Of a DNA stretch of 64,000 nucleotides, positions 35,974 through 45,406 are shown one piece after another (the first letter of the stretch is position 1; the number at the start of each line of letters is the position of its first letter). The notes under the pieces were generated by a model. That model was not told the DNA's origin. It did not search any database and saw nothing but the letters and a program-made list of their open reading frames with translations. The translations under genes were made by a program, and so were the position numbers. The stretch is from the NCBI GenBank assembly GCA_014872815.1, contig WKFK01000015.1, positions 310,001 to 374,000 of the forward strand, read 5' to 3'. The DNA is from Paracoccaceae bacterium. GTDB lineage: Bacteria; Pseudomonadota; Alphaproteobacteria; Rhodobacterales; Rhodobacteraceae.

Positions 35974-37869
35974 TTAAGACTCGCCCACGACAGCGAGTGT
36001 CGGGGTTTTGGACAGCGTCTGTGCTGCGACTTCGACGTCCTCAGTTTCGACATAGCGTCGTAGAGTCGACGTCAAAAATTCCTCGTCACGCGCTTCAATT
36101 GCACGTCTTAAGTCCTGCAGCGCGCTGGCGATCTGCAACTCGGAGAGCATCTTTTCCTGCGCGCGCATGATTTTCGGATGAGGCGTCGTCAGCATGTCGC
36201 TCCCGATCAGCAACTCTTCGTGCATTTTTTCACCTTTTTGCAGACCTGTGAAGGTGATCGCGATGTCGCCGGCGGGGTTCTCCTCGTCTCTAACGGTATG
36301 GCCAGCTGCTTCGATCATTTTGCGGGCCACGTCGTAAATTGACACAGGTTCCCCCATATCCAGCACAAACACGTCGCCCCCGCGGGAGAAACTTCCCGCG
36401 AGCAGAACCAGCCGCACAGCTTCGTCGATCGTCATGAAGTAGCGCGTGACGTCCGGATGGGTAACGGTCACAGGGCCAAAGTCGCGAATTTGTTTTTGGA
36501 ACAAAGGAATGACCGAGCCAGAAGAGCCCAGCACATTGCCAAATCGCACCATTGAGAATTTTGTGTGGTCGGAGCGTTTGGCGAGATCCTGGATGACCAA
36601 TTCGGCCATGCGCTTGGTACAGCCCATCATGGAAGACGGGCGCACGGCTTTGTCGGTGGAGATCAAGATGAACCTATCGACGCGGGCCAAGCGAGCTTCC
36701 TCAGCCAGTACACGTGTACCGATGACGTTGTTGCGCACGCCTTCGAATGCATTGGTTTCCACCAAGTTCACATGTTTGTATGCGGCAGCGTGGAGAACCA
36801 CTTCGATCTTATGCTGCATCAGGGTTTCGCGCATCAGTTCAGGATGTTCGATGCTGCCAAGGACCGCTGTCATGCGCAGCCCGGGGTTTTGAGCTTTTAG
36901 TTCATTGGTAATTTTGTAGAGCGCATATTCGCTGTGATCGACCAGCACCAGTTGTTGTGGGCGGCACCGCGCAATTTGGCGACACAGTTCCCCTCCGATG
37001 GAGCCGCCGGCCCCGGTCACGAGGATGCGTCGATCGCGGTAGGTGCTTTCGGTCTGCGGCAGCTCGTTTTCAACCACGTCGCGTCCGAGCAATGTGTCAA
37101 GCCGAATGGGGGCGGCTGCAGTAACCTCTTCGCCACGCAACACGATGTCGGCGAAAGACGGCAGCGCCAGAACTTCGCAGCCAAGTGCCGTCAGGCGTTT
37201 GCCGATTTGCAGGCGAACGGATTGGCTTGCAGAAGGCATCGCCAATACAACACGATCAATTCGGTTTTGGCGCACAATGGCAGCCACCCGTTTAGGCGAG
37301 TGCACTTTGAGCCCCAGTATGGTCAATCTCTGGAGGTTTGGGTCATCATCGACAAAGCCGAACGCCTTGAATTCATTGTCTGTTTGAAGCGCTGCTGCCA
37401 TTTGTTGACCGGTTTGACCGGCGCCATAGATCAACACTTGCTTGCGGGGGAGCTGGAGCGCGTAAACATGTTCCACCAATTTGAACATGCTGTAGCGACT
37501 GATTACCGACAGTACCACAAAAAGACTCGCAAAGCCGGGCCACATTGCCTCGCTGGAAGTGCTAGAACCGAGCGCACGGGACAAAGAGTAACCGATCAGA
37601 GACGTTGCCACGGCAACCACAATGAGTTTGGCCACATCTTCGATGCCAAAGGTGTTGAGCTTAACGCGGTTGAGACCAAGAAGGTGAATTGCCGCTCCCG
37701 CAGTGACCAGCACCGCGGGCGCGTACCAAAGTCCGGACAGTGCAGAAGGCGATTCGCCGTGAAGCAGCGTTGCGACAATCAACGCTGTTGCAACCATTGT
37801 CAGATCCACAAGCAGTAAGATGTAAGCTTTGTGGACATGAGACAGTGAAGTTAAAACTTTAAAAATCAT
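35974..37869 (-). CDS. Nucleotide-sugar 4,6-dehydratase, CapD/FlaA1-like
   Basis: A 631-residue membrane-anchored short-chain dehydrogenase. Four to five membrane helices occupy roughly residues 10-125, then a CoA-binding-like Rossmann fold (VLIYGAGQTGQQMAAAL), then the dehydratase domain with RILVTGAGGSIGGELCRQIA at about residue 285, AAYKHVNLVETN, and the active-site STDKAVRPSSMMGCTKR. These enzymes start synthesis of deoxy-amino sugars such as UDP-QuiNAc or pseudaminic-type sugars for surface glycans. It is divergent from the Wza-like gene across a 347-bp regulatory region. The exact sugar is not determined. Confidence 0.9.
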   Translation of the reverse strand: MIFKVLTSLSHVHKAYILLLVDLTMVATALIVATLLHGESPSALSGLWYAPAVLVTAGAAIHLLGLNRVKLNTFGIEDVAKLIVVAVATSLIGYSLSRALGSSTSSEAMWPGFASLFVVLSVISRYSMFKLVEHVYALQLPRKQVLIYGAGQTGQQMAAALQTDNEFKAFGFVDDDPNLQRLTILGLKVHSPKRVAAIVRQNRIDRVVLAMPSASQSVRLQIGKRLTALGCEVLALPSFADIVLRGEEVTAAAPIRLDTLLGRDVVENELPQTESTYRDRRILVTGAGGSIGGELCRQIARCRPQQLVLVDHSEYALYKITNELKAQNPGLRMTAVLGSIEHPELMRETLMQHKIEVVLHAAAYKHVNLVETNAFEGVRNNVIGTRVLAEEARLARVDRFILISTDKAVRPSSMMGCTKRMAELVIQDLAKRSDHTKFSMVRFGNVLGSSGSVIPLFQKQIRDFGPVTVTHPDVTRYFMTIDEAVRLVLLAGSFSRGGDVFVLDMGEPVSIYDVARKMIEAAGHTVRDEENPAGDIAITFTGLQKGEKMHEELLIGSDMLTTPHPKIMRAQEKMLSELQIASALQDLRRAIEARDEEFLTSTLRRYVETEDVEVAAQTLSKTPTLAVVGES

Positions 37870-37882
37870 GACGTTCGTTCAC

Positions 37883-37908
37883 AATTCTGGTTCCAAATTC
37901 TAGTTCTA
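37883..37908. repeat. Imperfect 13-bp tandem repeat
   Basis: AATTCTGGTTCCA is followed directly by AATTCTAGTTCTA, 14 bp upstream of the dehydratase start codon on the minus strand. Two mismatches. It could be a paired regulator site. Confidence 0.4.
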
Positions 37909-38123
37909 AAATACACGTCGAGACTTCGCTCAAAATATGGGATTTCTTCCCGGAGGTGTACGCATCGACTTTTGGGGCGATAGGCGGCCCACTTCTTAAT
38001 ACCTTCTTTATAAAATGCTGAGGTTAAAATTTAAATCGGATTCTGAATGTTTCGTTTGGATTGGCCAAAGTCGCCCAAAAAAGGAGCAGTGTTGTGTCGG
38101 TCGGCGGATTTGTCGGAGGGTTC

Positions 38124-38162
38124 CTTTTACGATGAGACCGAAGTGGCACATAGTCGTAAAAG
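38124..38162. promoter_or_regulatory. 9-bp inverted repeat upstream of the export lipoprotein gene
   Basis: CTTTTACGA (38124-38132) and TCGTAAAAG (38154-38162) are perfect inverted copies whose centres lie 30 bp apart, about three helical turns. This spacing suits two half-sites on one face of the helix, roughly 55 bp before the start codon. Regulator unknown. Confidence 0.4.
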
Positions 38163-38216
38163 TTAAAATGTGACGCTTGCTTTGCCAAATTCGGTGGGTC
38201 AAAAGGGAAAAAAAAT

Positions 38217-39332
38217 GTGAGGCGGGATATGTGGTATATGGTTCAAAAAGCAGCTTTATTGCTTGCTTTGGTTTCCGTTTCAGCGTGTTCGTTGCCACGC
38301 GGTGGACCGATTGCTTCCGAGATCGTCGGTGAAAACACGGTCCCCGAGGACATTCAAGTCACAGAAGTCACACGTCAAAACATCGCGCAGATTGCGACTT
38401 GGCCGAAGACAGGCTGGCATGGCCATTACCACTGGTTTTCCCGGGCGCAGGGGCCGAGTAGCCGGGTCATTCAAACAGGTGATTTGGTGACTCTCACCGT
38501 ATGGGACAACCAAGAGAACTCGCTGCTGTTGGGGCCAGCAGATCGATCGGTTCCATTGCGGCCGGTCGAAGTTACCGAGGCCGGTACGGTTTTTGTTCCT
38601 TACGTGAACGACATCATGGTCAAGGGGCTCACCCCGTATCAGGCGCGTGAGAAGATTCAGCAGCAGATGACTCCTATTGCCCCATCAGCTCAGGTGCAGA
38701 TTGATGTGGTTTCCGGGCCAGCAAATTCGGTCAATGTGGTCACGGGCGTGGCAACACCCAAGCAACTGCCTCTCACAGACCGCAACGTATCAATCTTGTC
38801 TGTGCTTGCCCAAACCGGCGGCGTCAATGAGGCGATTCAAAATCCACTTGTTCGATTACAGCGTCAAGGGAAGTCGTATGAAATCCCGCTGGATAGCTTG
38901 CTGAAAGATCCGGCGAAGAATGTCATTGTTCGCGGTGGTGACAACATCATCGTTGAAGAAGACGAACGTTACTTCATTGGCGTTGGATCCACTCAAAAAG
39001 AAGAGTTGGTGTATTTTCATCAGGAGAATATTTCGGCCGTCGAAGCTGTTTCACTTCTGGGCGGTCTGAATGATGCGCGGGCAAACCCGCAGGGTGTGTT
39101 CATCCTGAGGCAATACGCGCAGGATCATGTGCGGGTTGATGGGACCGGGCCAAATTCGTCTCATGTGATTTTCCAATTTGATCTCACCAAGGCGGATCAT
39201 TTGTTTGGAGCCAAGAAGTTCCAGGTGTTTCCTGGGGATATCGTGGTCGCCAGTGAATCTGCGGTGAAACCGGCACAGGCCGTGATTGCTTTGGTCGGGT
39301 CACTGTTTGCGATCACCAATGTTTTTAATTGA
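38217..39332 (+). CDS. Polysaccharide export lipoprotein (Wza/KpsD/BexD family)
   Basis: An outer-membrane export channel protein for capsule or exopolysaccharide, about 371 residues. A signal peptide with lipobox VSVSAC places the lipidated cysteine about 23 residues from the first possible start. The start could be GTG 38217, ATG 38229 or ATG 38238; GTG has GGGAAA upstream, and ATG 38238 has AGGCGGG. The Poly_export domain follows (IQTGDLVTLTVWDNQENSLLL, GLTPYQAREKIQQQM), then SLBB-like repeats (VVTGVATPKQLPLTDRNVSIL). It is preceded by a long regulatory gap and likely transcribed alone or with galU. Confidence 0.88.
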   Translation: MRRDMWYMVQKAALLLALVSVSACSLPRGGPIASEIVGENTVPEDIQVTEVTRQNIAQIATWPKTGWHGHYHWFSRAQGPSSRVIQTGDLVTLTVWDNQENSLLLGPADRSVPLRPVEVTEAGTVFVPYVNDIMVKGLTPYQAREKIQQQMTPIAPSAQVQIDVVSGPANSVNVVTGVATPKQLPLTDRNVSILSVLAQTGGVNEAIQNPLVRLQRQGKSYEIPLDSLLKDPAKNVIVRGGDNIIVEEDERYFIGVGSTQKEELVYFHQENISAVEAVSLLGGLNDARANPQGVFILRQYAQDHVRVDGTGPNSSHVIFQFDLTKADHLFGAKKFQVFPGDIVVASESAVKPAQAVIALVGSLFAITNVFN

Positions 39333-39437
39333 TGCGTCCAAAGGTTTTATTGTTTAGACGGCGGCGAAGGCAGGCGCGTGATAACCGCTTTGTTTGTATG
39401 GAAACGAGAGATGAAACGTGCTATCGGCGAAGTACGT

Positions 39438-39465
39438 TTGAAACGAAATTTTCATCATCTATTTA
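39438..39465 (+). promoter_or_regulatory. galU: Possible promoter for galU
   Basis: TTGAAA (39438-39443), a 16-bp spacer and TATTTA (39460-39465) lie 65 bp before the galU start in an AT-rich part of the 197-bp gap after the export gene. The spacer is one base short of ideal. Confidence 0.35.
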
Positions 39466-39529
39466 TTAGTTTTGTGTCGCGGGGTTTGGCGTGCTGAACA
39501 TATACCGCAGTGAACAGAGAGAGCAGAAA

Positions 39530-40423
39530 ATGCAGCGTAAAGTAACCAAGGCCATTTTTCCAGTTGCGGGCATGGGTACCCGTTTCTTGCCGGCTACCAA
39601 ATCGGTGCCTAAGGAAATTATGACCCTGGTGGACCGTCCATTGATTCAATACGCAATCGATGAAGCGCGTGAAGCGGGCATAACGGAATTCATTTTTGTA
39701 ACCTCGCGGGGTAAAGGTGCGCTTGAGGATTACTTTGACTGCGCGCCGCAACTAGAGCAAACACTGCGTGAAAAAGGCAAAACCGAGCTGCTTGAGGCGG
39801 TTGAAGCTACCAATATGGAAAGCGGTGCGATTGCCTATATTCGACAGCATAAGGCGATGGGGCTTGGCCATGCGGTGGCTTGTGCCAGTCGTTTGGTTGC
39901 AGATGAACCGTTTGCAGTAATTTTGCCGGATGATGTGATTGCGGGCGAGACATCCTGTTTGAAGCAAATGGTTGATGCCTACGAGGAAACTGGTGGCTGC
40001 ATGGTGGCCGCCATGGAAGTGCCATCATCAAAGGCCTCCTCTTATGGGGTTTTGGATGTAAGAGAAGACATGGGGTCCTTGGTGTCAGTGAAGGGCATGG
40101 TTGAGAAGCCCGCTCCGGGTACTGAACCGTCTAACTTGGCGGTGATCGGTCGCTACATTCTTACGCCGGATATTTTTAAGAACCTAAAAAATCAAAGTGA
40201 AGGCGCTGGCGGTGAAATCCAATTGACAGACGCGATTGCGACGGAGATTTCCAAAGGCGAAAACGTTTATGGTTACCGCTTTCAAGGACAGCGTTATGAC
40301 TGTGGATCCAAGGCGGGCTTTTTGCAGGCCACTGTAGCCTTTGCTTTGGAGCGAGATGATTTGCGGGATGAGTTGGGTCAGTATCTGGAAGAACTGATCG
40401 TTGCGCGCCGCGCGGCTGAATAA
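39530..40423 (+). CDS. galU: UTP-glucose-1-phosphate uridylyltransferase
   Basis: GalU (297 residues) makes UDP-glucose, the donor for many surface glycans. The signature FPVAGMGTRFLPATKSVPKE lies at residues 9-28, followed by VDRPLIQYAIDEA, LPDDVI and the C-terminal RYDCGSKAGFLQATV. The ATG at 39530 gives the usual length. galE starts 21 bp after its stop, so the two form an operon that supplies UDP-glucose and UDP-galactose to the glycosyltransferases downstream. Confidence 0.97.
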   Translation: MQRKVTKAIFPVAGMGTRFLPATKSVPKEIMTLVDRPLIQYAIDEAREAGITEFIFVTSRGKGALEDYFDCAPQLEQTLREKGKTELLEAVEATNMESGAIAYIRQHKAMGLGHAVACASRLVADEPFAVILPDDVIAGETSCLKQMVDAYEETGGCMVAAMEVPSSKASSYGVLDVREDMGSLVSVKGMVEKPAPGTEPSNLAVIGRYILTPDIFKNLKNQSEGAGGEIQLTDAIATEISKGENVYGYRFQGQRYDCGSKAGFLQATVAFALERDDLRDELGQYLEELIVARRAAE

Positions 40424-40444
40424 TCACCTGAAAGGACCCAGAAC

Positions 40445-41428
40445 GTGAACCACGTAATCGTCACGGGCGGCGCGGGCTACATTGGCTCGCACGCATGCAA
40501 AGCTTTGGCTCAAGCGGGCTTTCTGCCTGTCACCTACGACAATCTTGTCACTGGTTGGGAAGATGCGGTCAAATTCGGACCGTTTGAAAAAGGTGACCTG
40601 CTGGATCGTGCGCGGCTGGATGAAGTTTTTGCCAAATATGAGCCGGTCGCGGTTATGCATTTTGCGGCCTTGTCGCAGGTTGGTGAAAGCATGTCTGAGC
40701 CAGCGAAATACTGGCGCAACAACGTTTTGGGCTCGCTGAATTTGATTGAGGCAAGCGTTGTCGCGGGGGTGCGCAATTTTGTGTTTTCCTCCACCTGTGC
40801 GACCTATGGGGACCATGACAACGTCACCCTGAACGAAGATGTGGAGCAGCTGCCAATCAACGCCTATGGCGCCTCTAAGCGGGCGATCGAGGACATGTTG
40901 CGGGATTTTGAAGGGGCGTGTGGTCTTCAGTCCGTCATCTTTCGCTATTTCAACGTGGCTGGTGCTGATCCGGACGCAGAGGTGGGCGAGTTCCACCAAC
41001 CAGAAACACATTTGGTGCCGTTAATGCTGGATGCAATCGACGGAAAACGCGATGCGCTGACCATCCATGGTACGGATTACGACACGCCCGATGGCACTTG
41101 TATTCGCGACTACGTGCATGTGTGCGATTTGGTGGACGCGCATGTTTTGGGGCTTCGTTGGCTGCAAGATGGCAATGGCAGCCGGGTGTTCAATCTTGGA
41201 ACAGGAACCGGGTTTTCCGTGCGGGAGGTGATTGACCACTCCCGTGCGGTGACAAATCGCGCTGTTCCTTATGTCGAAGGGCCCCGCCGTCCCGGAGATT
41301 GCACCAAACTGGTCTCTGGCTCGACACGGGCCCAGAAAGAGCTAGGGTGGGAGCCGAAACGCTCCAAAATGGACCTGATGATTGCCGATGCATGGAGATG
41401 GCATCAGACCGGGCATTACAACAAGTAA
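40445..41428 (+). CDS. galE: UDP-glucose 4-epimerase
   Basis: GalE (327 residues) interconverts UDP-glucose and UDP-galactose. The NAD-binding motif VTGGAGYIGSHACKAL is at the N-terminus, FSSTCATYG provides the catalytic serine/threonine and NAYGASKRAIEDM the YxxxK pair; HQPETHLVPL and GTDYDTPDGTCIRDY are typical. It starts at GTG with AAAGGA upstream. The next glycosyltransferase gene begins within or just after its 3' end. Confidence 0.96.
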   Translation: MNHVIVTGGAGYIGSHACKALAQAGFLPVTYDNLVTGWEDAVKFGPFEKGDLLDRARLDEVFAKYEPVAVMHFAALSQVGESMSEPAKYWRNNVLGSLNLIEASVVAGVRNFVFSSTCATYGDHDNVTLNEDVEQLPINAYGASKRAIEDMLRDFEGACGLQSVIFRYFNVAGADPDAEVGEFHQPETHLVPLMLDAIDGKRDALTIHGTDYDTPDGTCIRDYVHVCDLVDAHVLGLRWLQDGNGSRVFNLGTGTGFSVREVIDHSRAVTNRAVPYVEGPRRPGDCTKLVSGSTRAQKELGWEPKRSKMDLMIADAWRWHQTGHYNK

Positions 41429-42647
41429 TCCACCCGCTCGACTTCTGGAAATGACCCGGGTGCTGGCTCTCGAGGGGCGGCGCCCGTCAGGGGTGGATCG
41501 CGTGTGTCTGGCTTATTTGAGGGCTGTCCTGGTGGACGACGCGCCCTGTTTCGGGTTGGTACGCACGGGCCTTGGGTATGTTTTGCTGGATCAGCAAGGG
41601 ATGACGGCGTGCCTGGAGGCTATTGAGGGGCGACGGGTCTGGCCTGAGCCGGATTTTATCTCCCGGTTACGGCACCGGGTGGGCAGTCCGCGGCGGGTGC
41701 CGGATACCATGGCTCGGCAAGTGGCCATCGCGCGGGCGCGGCCCGGAAAGCTTGGTCATATGCTCAGGCGGCATCTGCCCGAGGGCAGCGTATACCTGAA
41801 TGTGGATCAGACGACGTTCACAACACGCGTGGCGCAAGCGGTTAAGAGTATTGACGGGGCCAAGGTGACAGTGTTCATCCATGACACTATTCCACTGGAC
41901 TATCCGCAGTATCAAACGCCGCAGTCGGTAAAAAAGCTTTCAGCCATATTGAAGCGTTGTGCCAAATTTGCGGATTTGATCCTGACCAATTCGCGCGTGT
42001 CCGCCAATGATATTTCGCGCCATATGGCGTCCTTGGGCCCGTTGCCACCGGTTGAGGTGGCGCATCTTGGAGTGGAAGATGATTTTTTCGGAACTGAGAA
42101 CAATGCAGGACAAATTATGGTTCCTGCACCCTACTTTTTGTGTGTAGGCACAATTGAGCCACGCAAAAACATTCGCTTCTTGCTGGACCTTTGGGAGGGG
42201 ATGGCCGCGAGTGTGCTCAGCGGTGAGCCTCCGCGTTTGGTGATTGCTGGCCGACATGGTTGGGAGAGTGAAGAGGTGCTGATTCACCTCGAATCATCGC
42301 CTTTGCGTGGTAAGTTTCTTTTCGAATTTAATGATTTAGGCGATGATGAGCTGCGATCACTCATGTCCGGTGCGGCAGGTTTGTTGTTTCCCAGCCATGC
42401 GGAGGGGTTCGGTTTGCCGCCTGTAGAGGCCGCTGCAATGGGCGTGCCGGTCGTGGCGAATGACTTGCCTGTTTTGCGGGAAATTCTCGGAGATTATCCC
42501 ATTTACGCAAGCGTTTCAGATGTTTATCTATGGGAAACAATCCTCCGCTCTCTTGCGGCCGCTGCGGAGACGGGAGTGGGGGCAAACCAGCGTTTTAGCC
42601 CGCCGACGTGGGAGGCGCATTTCAACTCGGTCTTAAGGGTCACGTGA
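41388..42647 (+). CDS. Family 4 (GT-B) glycosyltransferase
   Basis: A retaining glycosyltransferase of 419 residues if ATG 41388 is used; this overlaps galE by 41 bp. ATG 41451 would shorten it by 21 residues and cut into the RLLEMTRVL strand that relatives keep, so the earlier start is preferred, with little ribosome-site support for either. The C-terminal domain has FLCVGTIEPRKNIRFLLDLWE, VIAGRHGWES and the donor-site EGFGLPPVEAAAMGVPV. It probably adds a sugar during synthesis of the surface polysaccharide. Confidence 0.87.
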   Translation: MHGDGIRPGITTSNPPARLLEMTRVLALEGRRPSGVDRVCLAYLRAVLVDDAPCFGLVRTGLGYVLLDQQGMTACLEAIEGRRVWPEPDFISRLRHRVGSPRRVPDTMARQVAIARARPGKLGHMLRRHLPEGSVYLNVDQTTFTTRVAQAVKSIDGAKVTVFIHDTIPLDYPQYQTPQSVKKLSAILKRCAKFADLILTNSRVSANDISRHMASLGPLPPVEVAHLGVEDDFFGTENNAGQIMVPAPYFLCVGTIEPRKNIRFLLDLWEGMAASVLSGEPPRLVIAGRHGWESEEVLIHLESSPLRGKFLFEFNDLGDDELRSLMSGAAGLLFPSHAEGFGLPPVEAAAMGVPVVANDLPVLREILGDYPIYASVSDVYLWETILRSLAAAAETGVGANQRFSPPTWEAHFNSVLRVT

Positions 42648-42695
42648 TACACCCTGTAGCTGGACCTTTGGAGCATATGGAAGGTTGGGACAGGA

Positions 42696-43706
42696 GTGAG
42701 CGCGCTGCAATCATATCGGCTTCGGATTCGACGCCGGCATCGTCTTGTGCGCGCGATCCGCAAGCGGCGTGAGCTGCGCAGTATGTCCGACCGGACGGCG
42801 CAGATCCGATCTTCGGATTTGCTGGCGTTTTCGACCCTGCGCAACGAACACATTCGGCTGCCTTATTTTTTGGAGTACTATCGAAATAAAGGCATCAATC
42901 ACTTCTTGATCGTGGATAACGACAGCGATGACGGTTCGCTGGAGTACCTGATGGAACAGCCGGATGTGTCGGTGTGGCACACCCGCAAAAGCTACAAGAA
43001 GTCTAAGTTCGGGGTGGATTGGCTCAACTGGTTGCAGTTCCGCTACGGGCACAATCATTGGTGTTTGGTGGTCGATCCGGATGAATTCTTCATCTATCCG
43101 TTTTGTGATACCCGCCCGATCCGGGCGTTGACTGATTGGCTGGACGCCAGTTCGATTAAGTCATTTAGCGCGATGCTGTTGGATATGTATCCGCGCGGGC
43201 CAATTACGGAACAACCTTATCAGGCTGGGCAAGACCCTATGGAGATTGCCTGTTGGTTTGATGCGGGCAACTACACGATGACCAAAAACCCGCAGTATGG
43301 AAATCTGTGGATTCAAGGCGGGCCCCGGTCGCGGGTGTTTTTCCCTGACGAGCCGGAGTTGGCGCCGGCGTTGAACAAAATCCCGCTGGTGAAATGGAAC
43401 CGGCGGTATTGTTATGCCAGCTCGACGCATATGTTGCTGCCGCGTGGATTGAACCAAGTGTACGATGAGTGGGGCGGCGAAAAGGCCTCTGGCTTGCTGC
43501 TGCACGCAAAGTTCCTGGACACGTTCACGGTGAAGGCAGAGGAAGAGCTGGAGCGCAATCAACACTATTCAGCAAGTGTGGAATACAAGGCCTACGCCGA
43601 ACGGCTGCGCGATGCGCCGGAGCTGTGGTGCAAGTGGAGTGAGAAGTACATCAACTGGCGGCAGCTCGAGATTTTGGGCCTCATGTCCAAAGGGAACTGG
43701 GCATGA
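42696..43706 (+). CDS. GT2-like glycosyltransferase (Glyco_tranf_2_4 type)
   Basis: A 336-residue protein starting at GTG 42696. A basic leader is followed by a glycosyltransferase 2-like domain: LLAFSTLRNEHIRLPYFLEYY, HFLIVDNDSDDGS and the metal-binding LVVDPDEFFIYP. This arrangement matches the family sometimes described as Glyco_tranf_2_4 (also DUF23-like), common in roseobacter polysaccharide loci. It overlaps the next gene by an ATGA junction, so the two are co-translated. Substrates unknown. Confidence 0.85.
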   Translation: MSALQSYRLRIRRRHRLVRAIRKRRELRSMSDRTAQIRSSDLLAFSTLRNEHIRLPYFLEYYRNKGINHFLIVDNDSDDGSLEYLMEQPDVSVWHTRKSYKKSKFGVDWLNWLQFRYGHNHWCLVVDPDEFFIYPFCDTRPIRALTDWLDASSIKSFSAMLLDMYPRGPITEQPYQAGQDPMEIACWFDAGNYTMTKNPQYGNLWIQGGPRSRVFFPDEPELAPALNKIPLVKWNRRYCYASSTHMLLPRGLNQVYDEWGGEKASGLLLHAKFLDTFTVKAEEELERNQHYSASVEYKAYAERLRDAPELWCKWSEKYINWRQLEILGLMSKGNWA

Positions 43707-45400
43707 GCGTTGGTATTCTCATGTTGGTGCACACGGCCTTTGGTCGGGCAGAGCAGGTGGCACGGCATTGGACCAAATACGGCTGCCCGGTGGTGATCCA
43801 TGTGGATTCCTCTGTGAAGCCGAAGCACTACAAGAAATTTGTGAAGGCGCTGGAGGATGTGCCTGATGTGCGGTTTTGCAAACGGCACAAATGCGAGTGG
43901 GGCGATTGGGGGCTTGTGGCAGCAAGCCAGTCCGCTGGGGAAACCATGCTGGCGGAGTTTCCGGATGTGCGCCACATCTACCTGTCATCTGGGTCCTGTT
44001 TGCCCCTGCGTCCGGTGCAGGAGCTAAAGGACTATTTGAAGGCGCGGCCGCGTACTGATTTTATTGAAAGTGCCACGACCGCCGATGTGCCTTGGACCGT
44101 GGGCGGGTTGGATGCGGAGCGCTTTACGCTGCACTTCCCGTTTTCCTGGAAGAAGCACCGGTTCCTGTTTGACAAATGGGTCGATATTCAGCGGTTTTTG
44201 CGGGTGAAGCGGAAGATCCCAAACGGGGTGGTGCCGCATATGGGCAGCCAATGGTGGTGCCTGACGCGACAAACTTTGTCAGCCATCTTGCAGGACCCGG
44301 ATCGGGAGACGTTTGACCGCTATTTCAAGCGAGTGTGGATCCCAGACGAGAGCTACTTTCAGACTTTGGTCCGGCTTTATTCCAGCAATATTGAGAGCCG
44401 ATCCCTGACGCTGTCCAAGTTCGATTTCCAGGGCAAGCCGCATATTTTCTACGATGACCACCTGCAGTTATTGCGGCGGTCCGATTGCTTTGTGGCACGG
44501 AAAATCTGGCCGCATGCCAATCGGTTGTATGATGGGTTTTTGCGGAGCCCAGAGGGCGCGATCAAGATGAGCGAGCCCAATCCGGCTAAGATCGACCGTA
44601 TCTTTGCCAAGGCGGTGGAGCGCCGGACCAAAGGGCGCACTGGATTGTACATGCAGAGCCGTTATCCCAACGAAGGCTGGGAGAATGGCATGACCTTTGG
44701 GCGTTATTCCATTTTCCAAGGCTTTACGGAGCTTTTTGAGGATTTCGAGCCGTGGCTGGCACGGGCCACAGGCAGCCGTGTACATGGACACCTTTTTGCG
44801 CCCGAGCGGGCGGAATTTGAGGGCGGCCAGCGGGTGATCAACGGAGCGCTGAGCGATGCGCCCAAAAACCGCGACTACAACTCGATTGCCTTCCTGACCA
44901 ACTTGATTTGGAACACACGTGGCGAGCGGCAGTGCTTTCAAACCGGCCCGCGAGATGAAGGGGCGCCAGTTTGGTTTTTTGCCAAAGACCCCAATGCGCA
45001 GGTGTCGGTGATTAGCGGCGCTTGGGCGATCCCGCTTTTCAAATCCAACCTGAACTTCGCCGATATTCGCAAAGAGGCCGCGCGATTGCAGAAGTTGGAA
45101 AACGATCAACTCTATGCTCTGCGCAGTCCCTATGCGAAGGCGCGGGTGCGCATTTGGACGCTGGCGGAGTTTATAGAGGCGCCCATGGAGCCGTTGCAGA
45201 CCATCATTGATGAGATTGGTCCGGAGAAGACGCGGCGGTTGTCAGAGGCACCCCGCATGACAGATCTGACCGGTTTTGGGCAATTCTTGCAGAACTTGAA
45301 AAACCAAGGAATGCACCCTTACCTGATGGGAGATTTCCCGGTATCTCAAGAAGATACAGATCAGAAAAAACCACCGCGCAAACCGTATTTGGTGCAATAG
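43703..45400 (+). CDS. Branching-enzyme-type glycosyltransferase (GT14-like) with long C-terminal domain
   Basis: A 565-residue protein. Residues 1-270 resemble core-2/I-branching beta-1,6-N-acetylglucosaminyltransferases: ILMLVHTAFGRAEQVARH, VVIHVDSSV, YLSSGSCLPLRPVQEL, GSQWWCLTR and WIPDESYFQTLV. From about 300 to the end is a further region of about 260 residues (NEGWENGMTFGRYSIFQGF, WNTRGERQCFQTGP) that I do not recognise and that is much longer than the plain enzyme. It is translationally coupled to the GT2-like gene before it and followed 6 bp later by the sulfotransferase gene. Confidence 0.82.
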   Translation: MSVGILMLVHTAFGRAEQVARHWTKYGCPVVIHVDSSVKPKHYKKFVKALEDVPDVRFCKRHKCEWGDWGLVAASQSAGETMLAEFPDVRHIYLSSGSCLPLRPVQELKDYLKARPRTDFIESATTADVPWTVGGLDAERFTLHFPFSWKKHRFLFDKWVDIQRFLRVKRKIPNGVVPHMGSQWWCLTRQTLSAILQDPDRETFDRYFKRVWIPDESYFQTLVRLYSSNIESRSLTLSKFDFQGKPHIFYDDHLQLLRRSDCFVARKIWPHANRLYDGFLRSPEGAIKMSEPNPAKIDRIFAKAVERRTKGRTGLYMQSRYPNEGWENGMTFGRYSIFQGFTELFEDFEPWLARATGSRVHGHLFAPERAEFEGGQRVINGALSDAPKNRDYNSIAFLTNLIWNTRGERQCFQTGPRDEGAPVWFFAKDPNAQVSVISGAWAIPLFKSNLNFADIRKEAARLQKLENDQLYALRSPYAKARVRIWTLAEFIEAPMEPLQTIIDEIGPEKTRRLSEAPRMTDLTGFGQFLQNLKNQGMHPYLMGDFPVSQEDTDQKKPPRKPYLVQ

Positions 45401-45406
45401 GGGCTG

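Larger units (their letters stand above)
37870..38216. other. AT-rich intergenic regulatory region
   Basis: This 347-bp gap separates the divergent dehydratase and export-lipoprotein genes. I find no convincing gene in it. It contains an imperfect 13-bp tandem repeat next to the dehydratase start, a 9-bp inverted repeat with 21-bp spacing nearer the export gene, and two copies of GTTAAAAT (near 38023 and 38162). It is visibly richer in A and T than its surroundings, as expected of promoter DNA. Confidence 0.6.

Noticed and set aside
37938-38000. A 20-codon open frame in the dehydratase-export gap
   Set aside because: No ribosome site and no coding-like codon pattern; treated as regulatory DNA.
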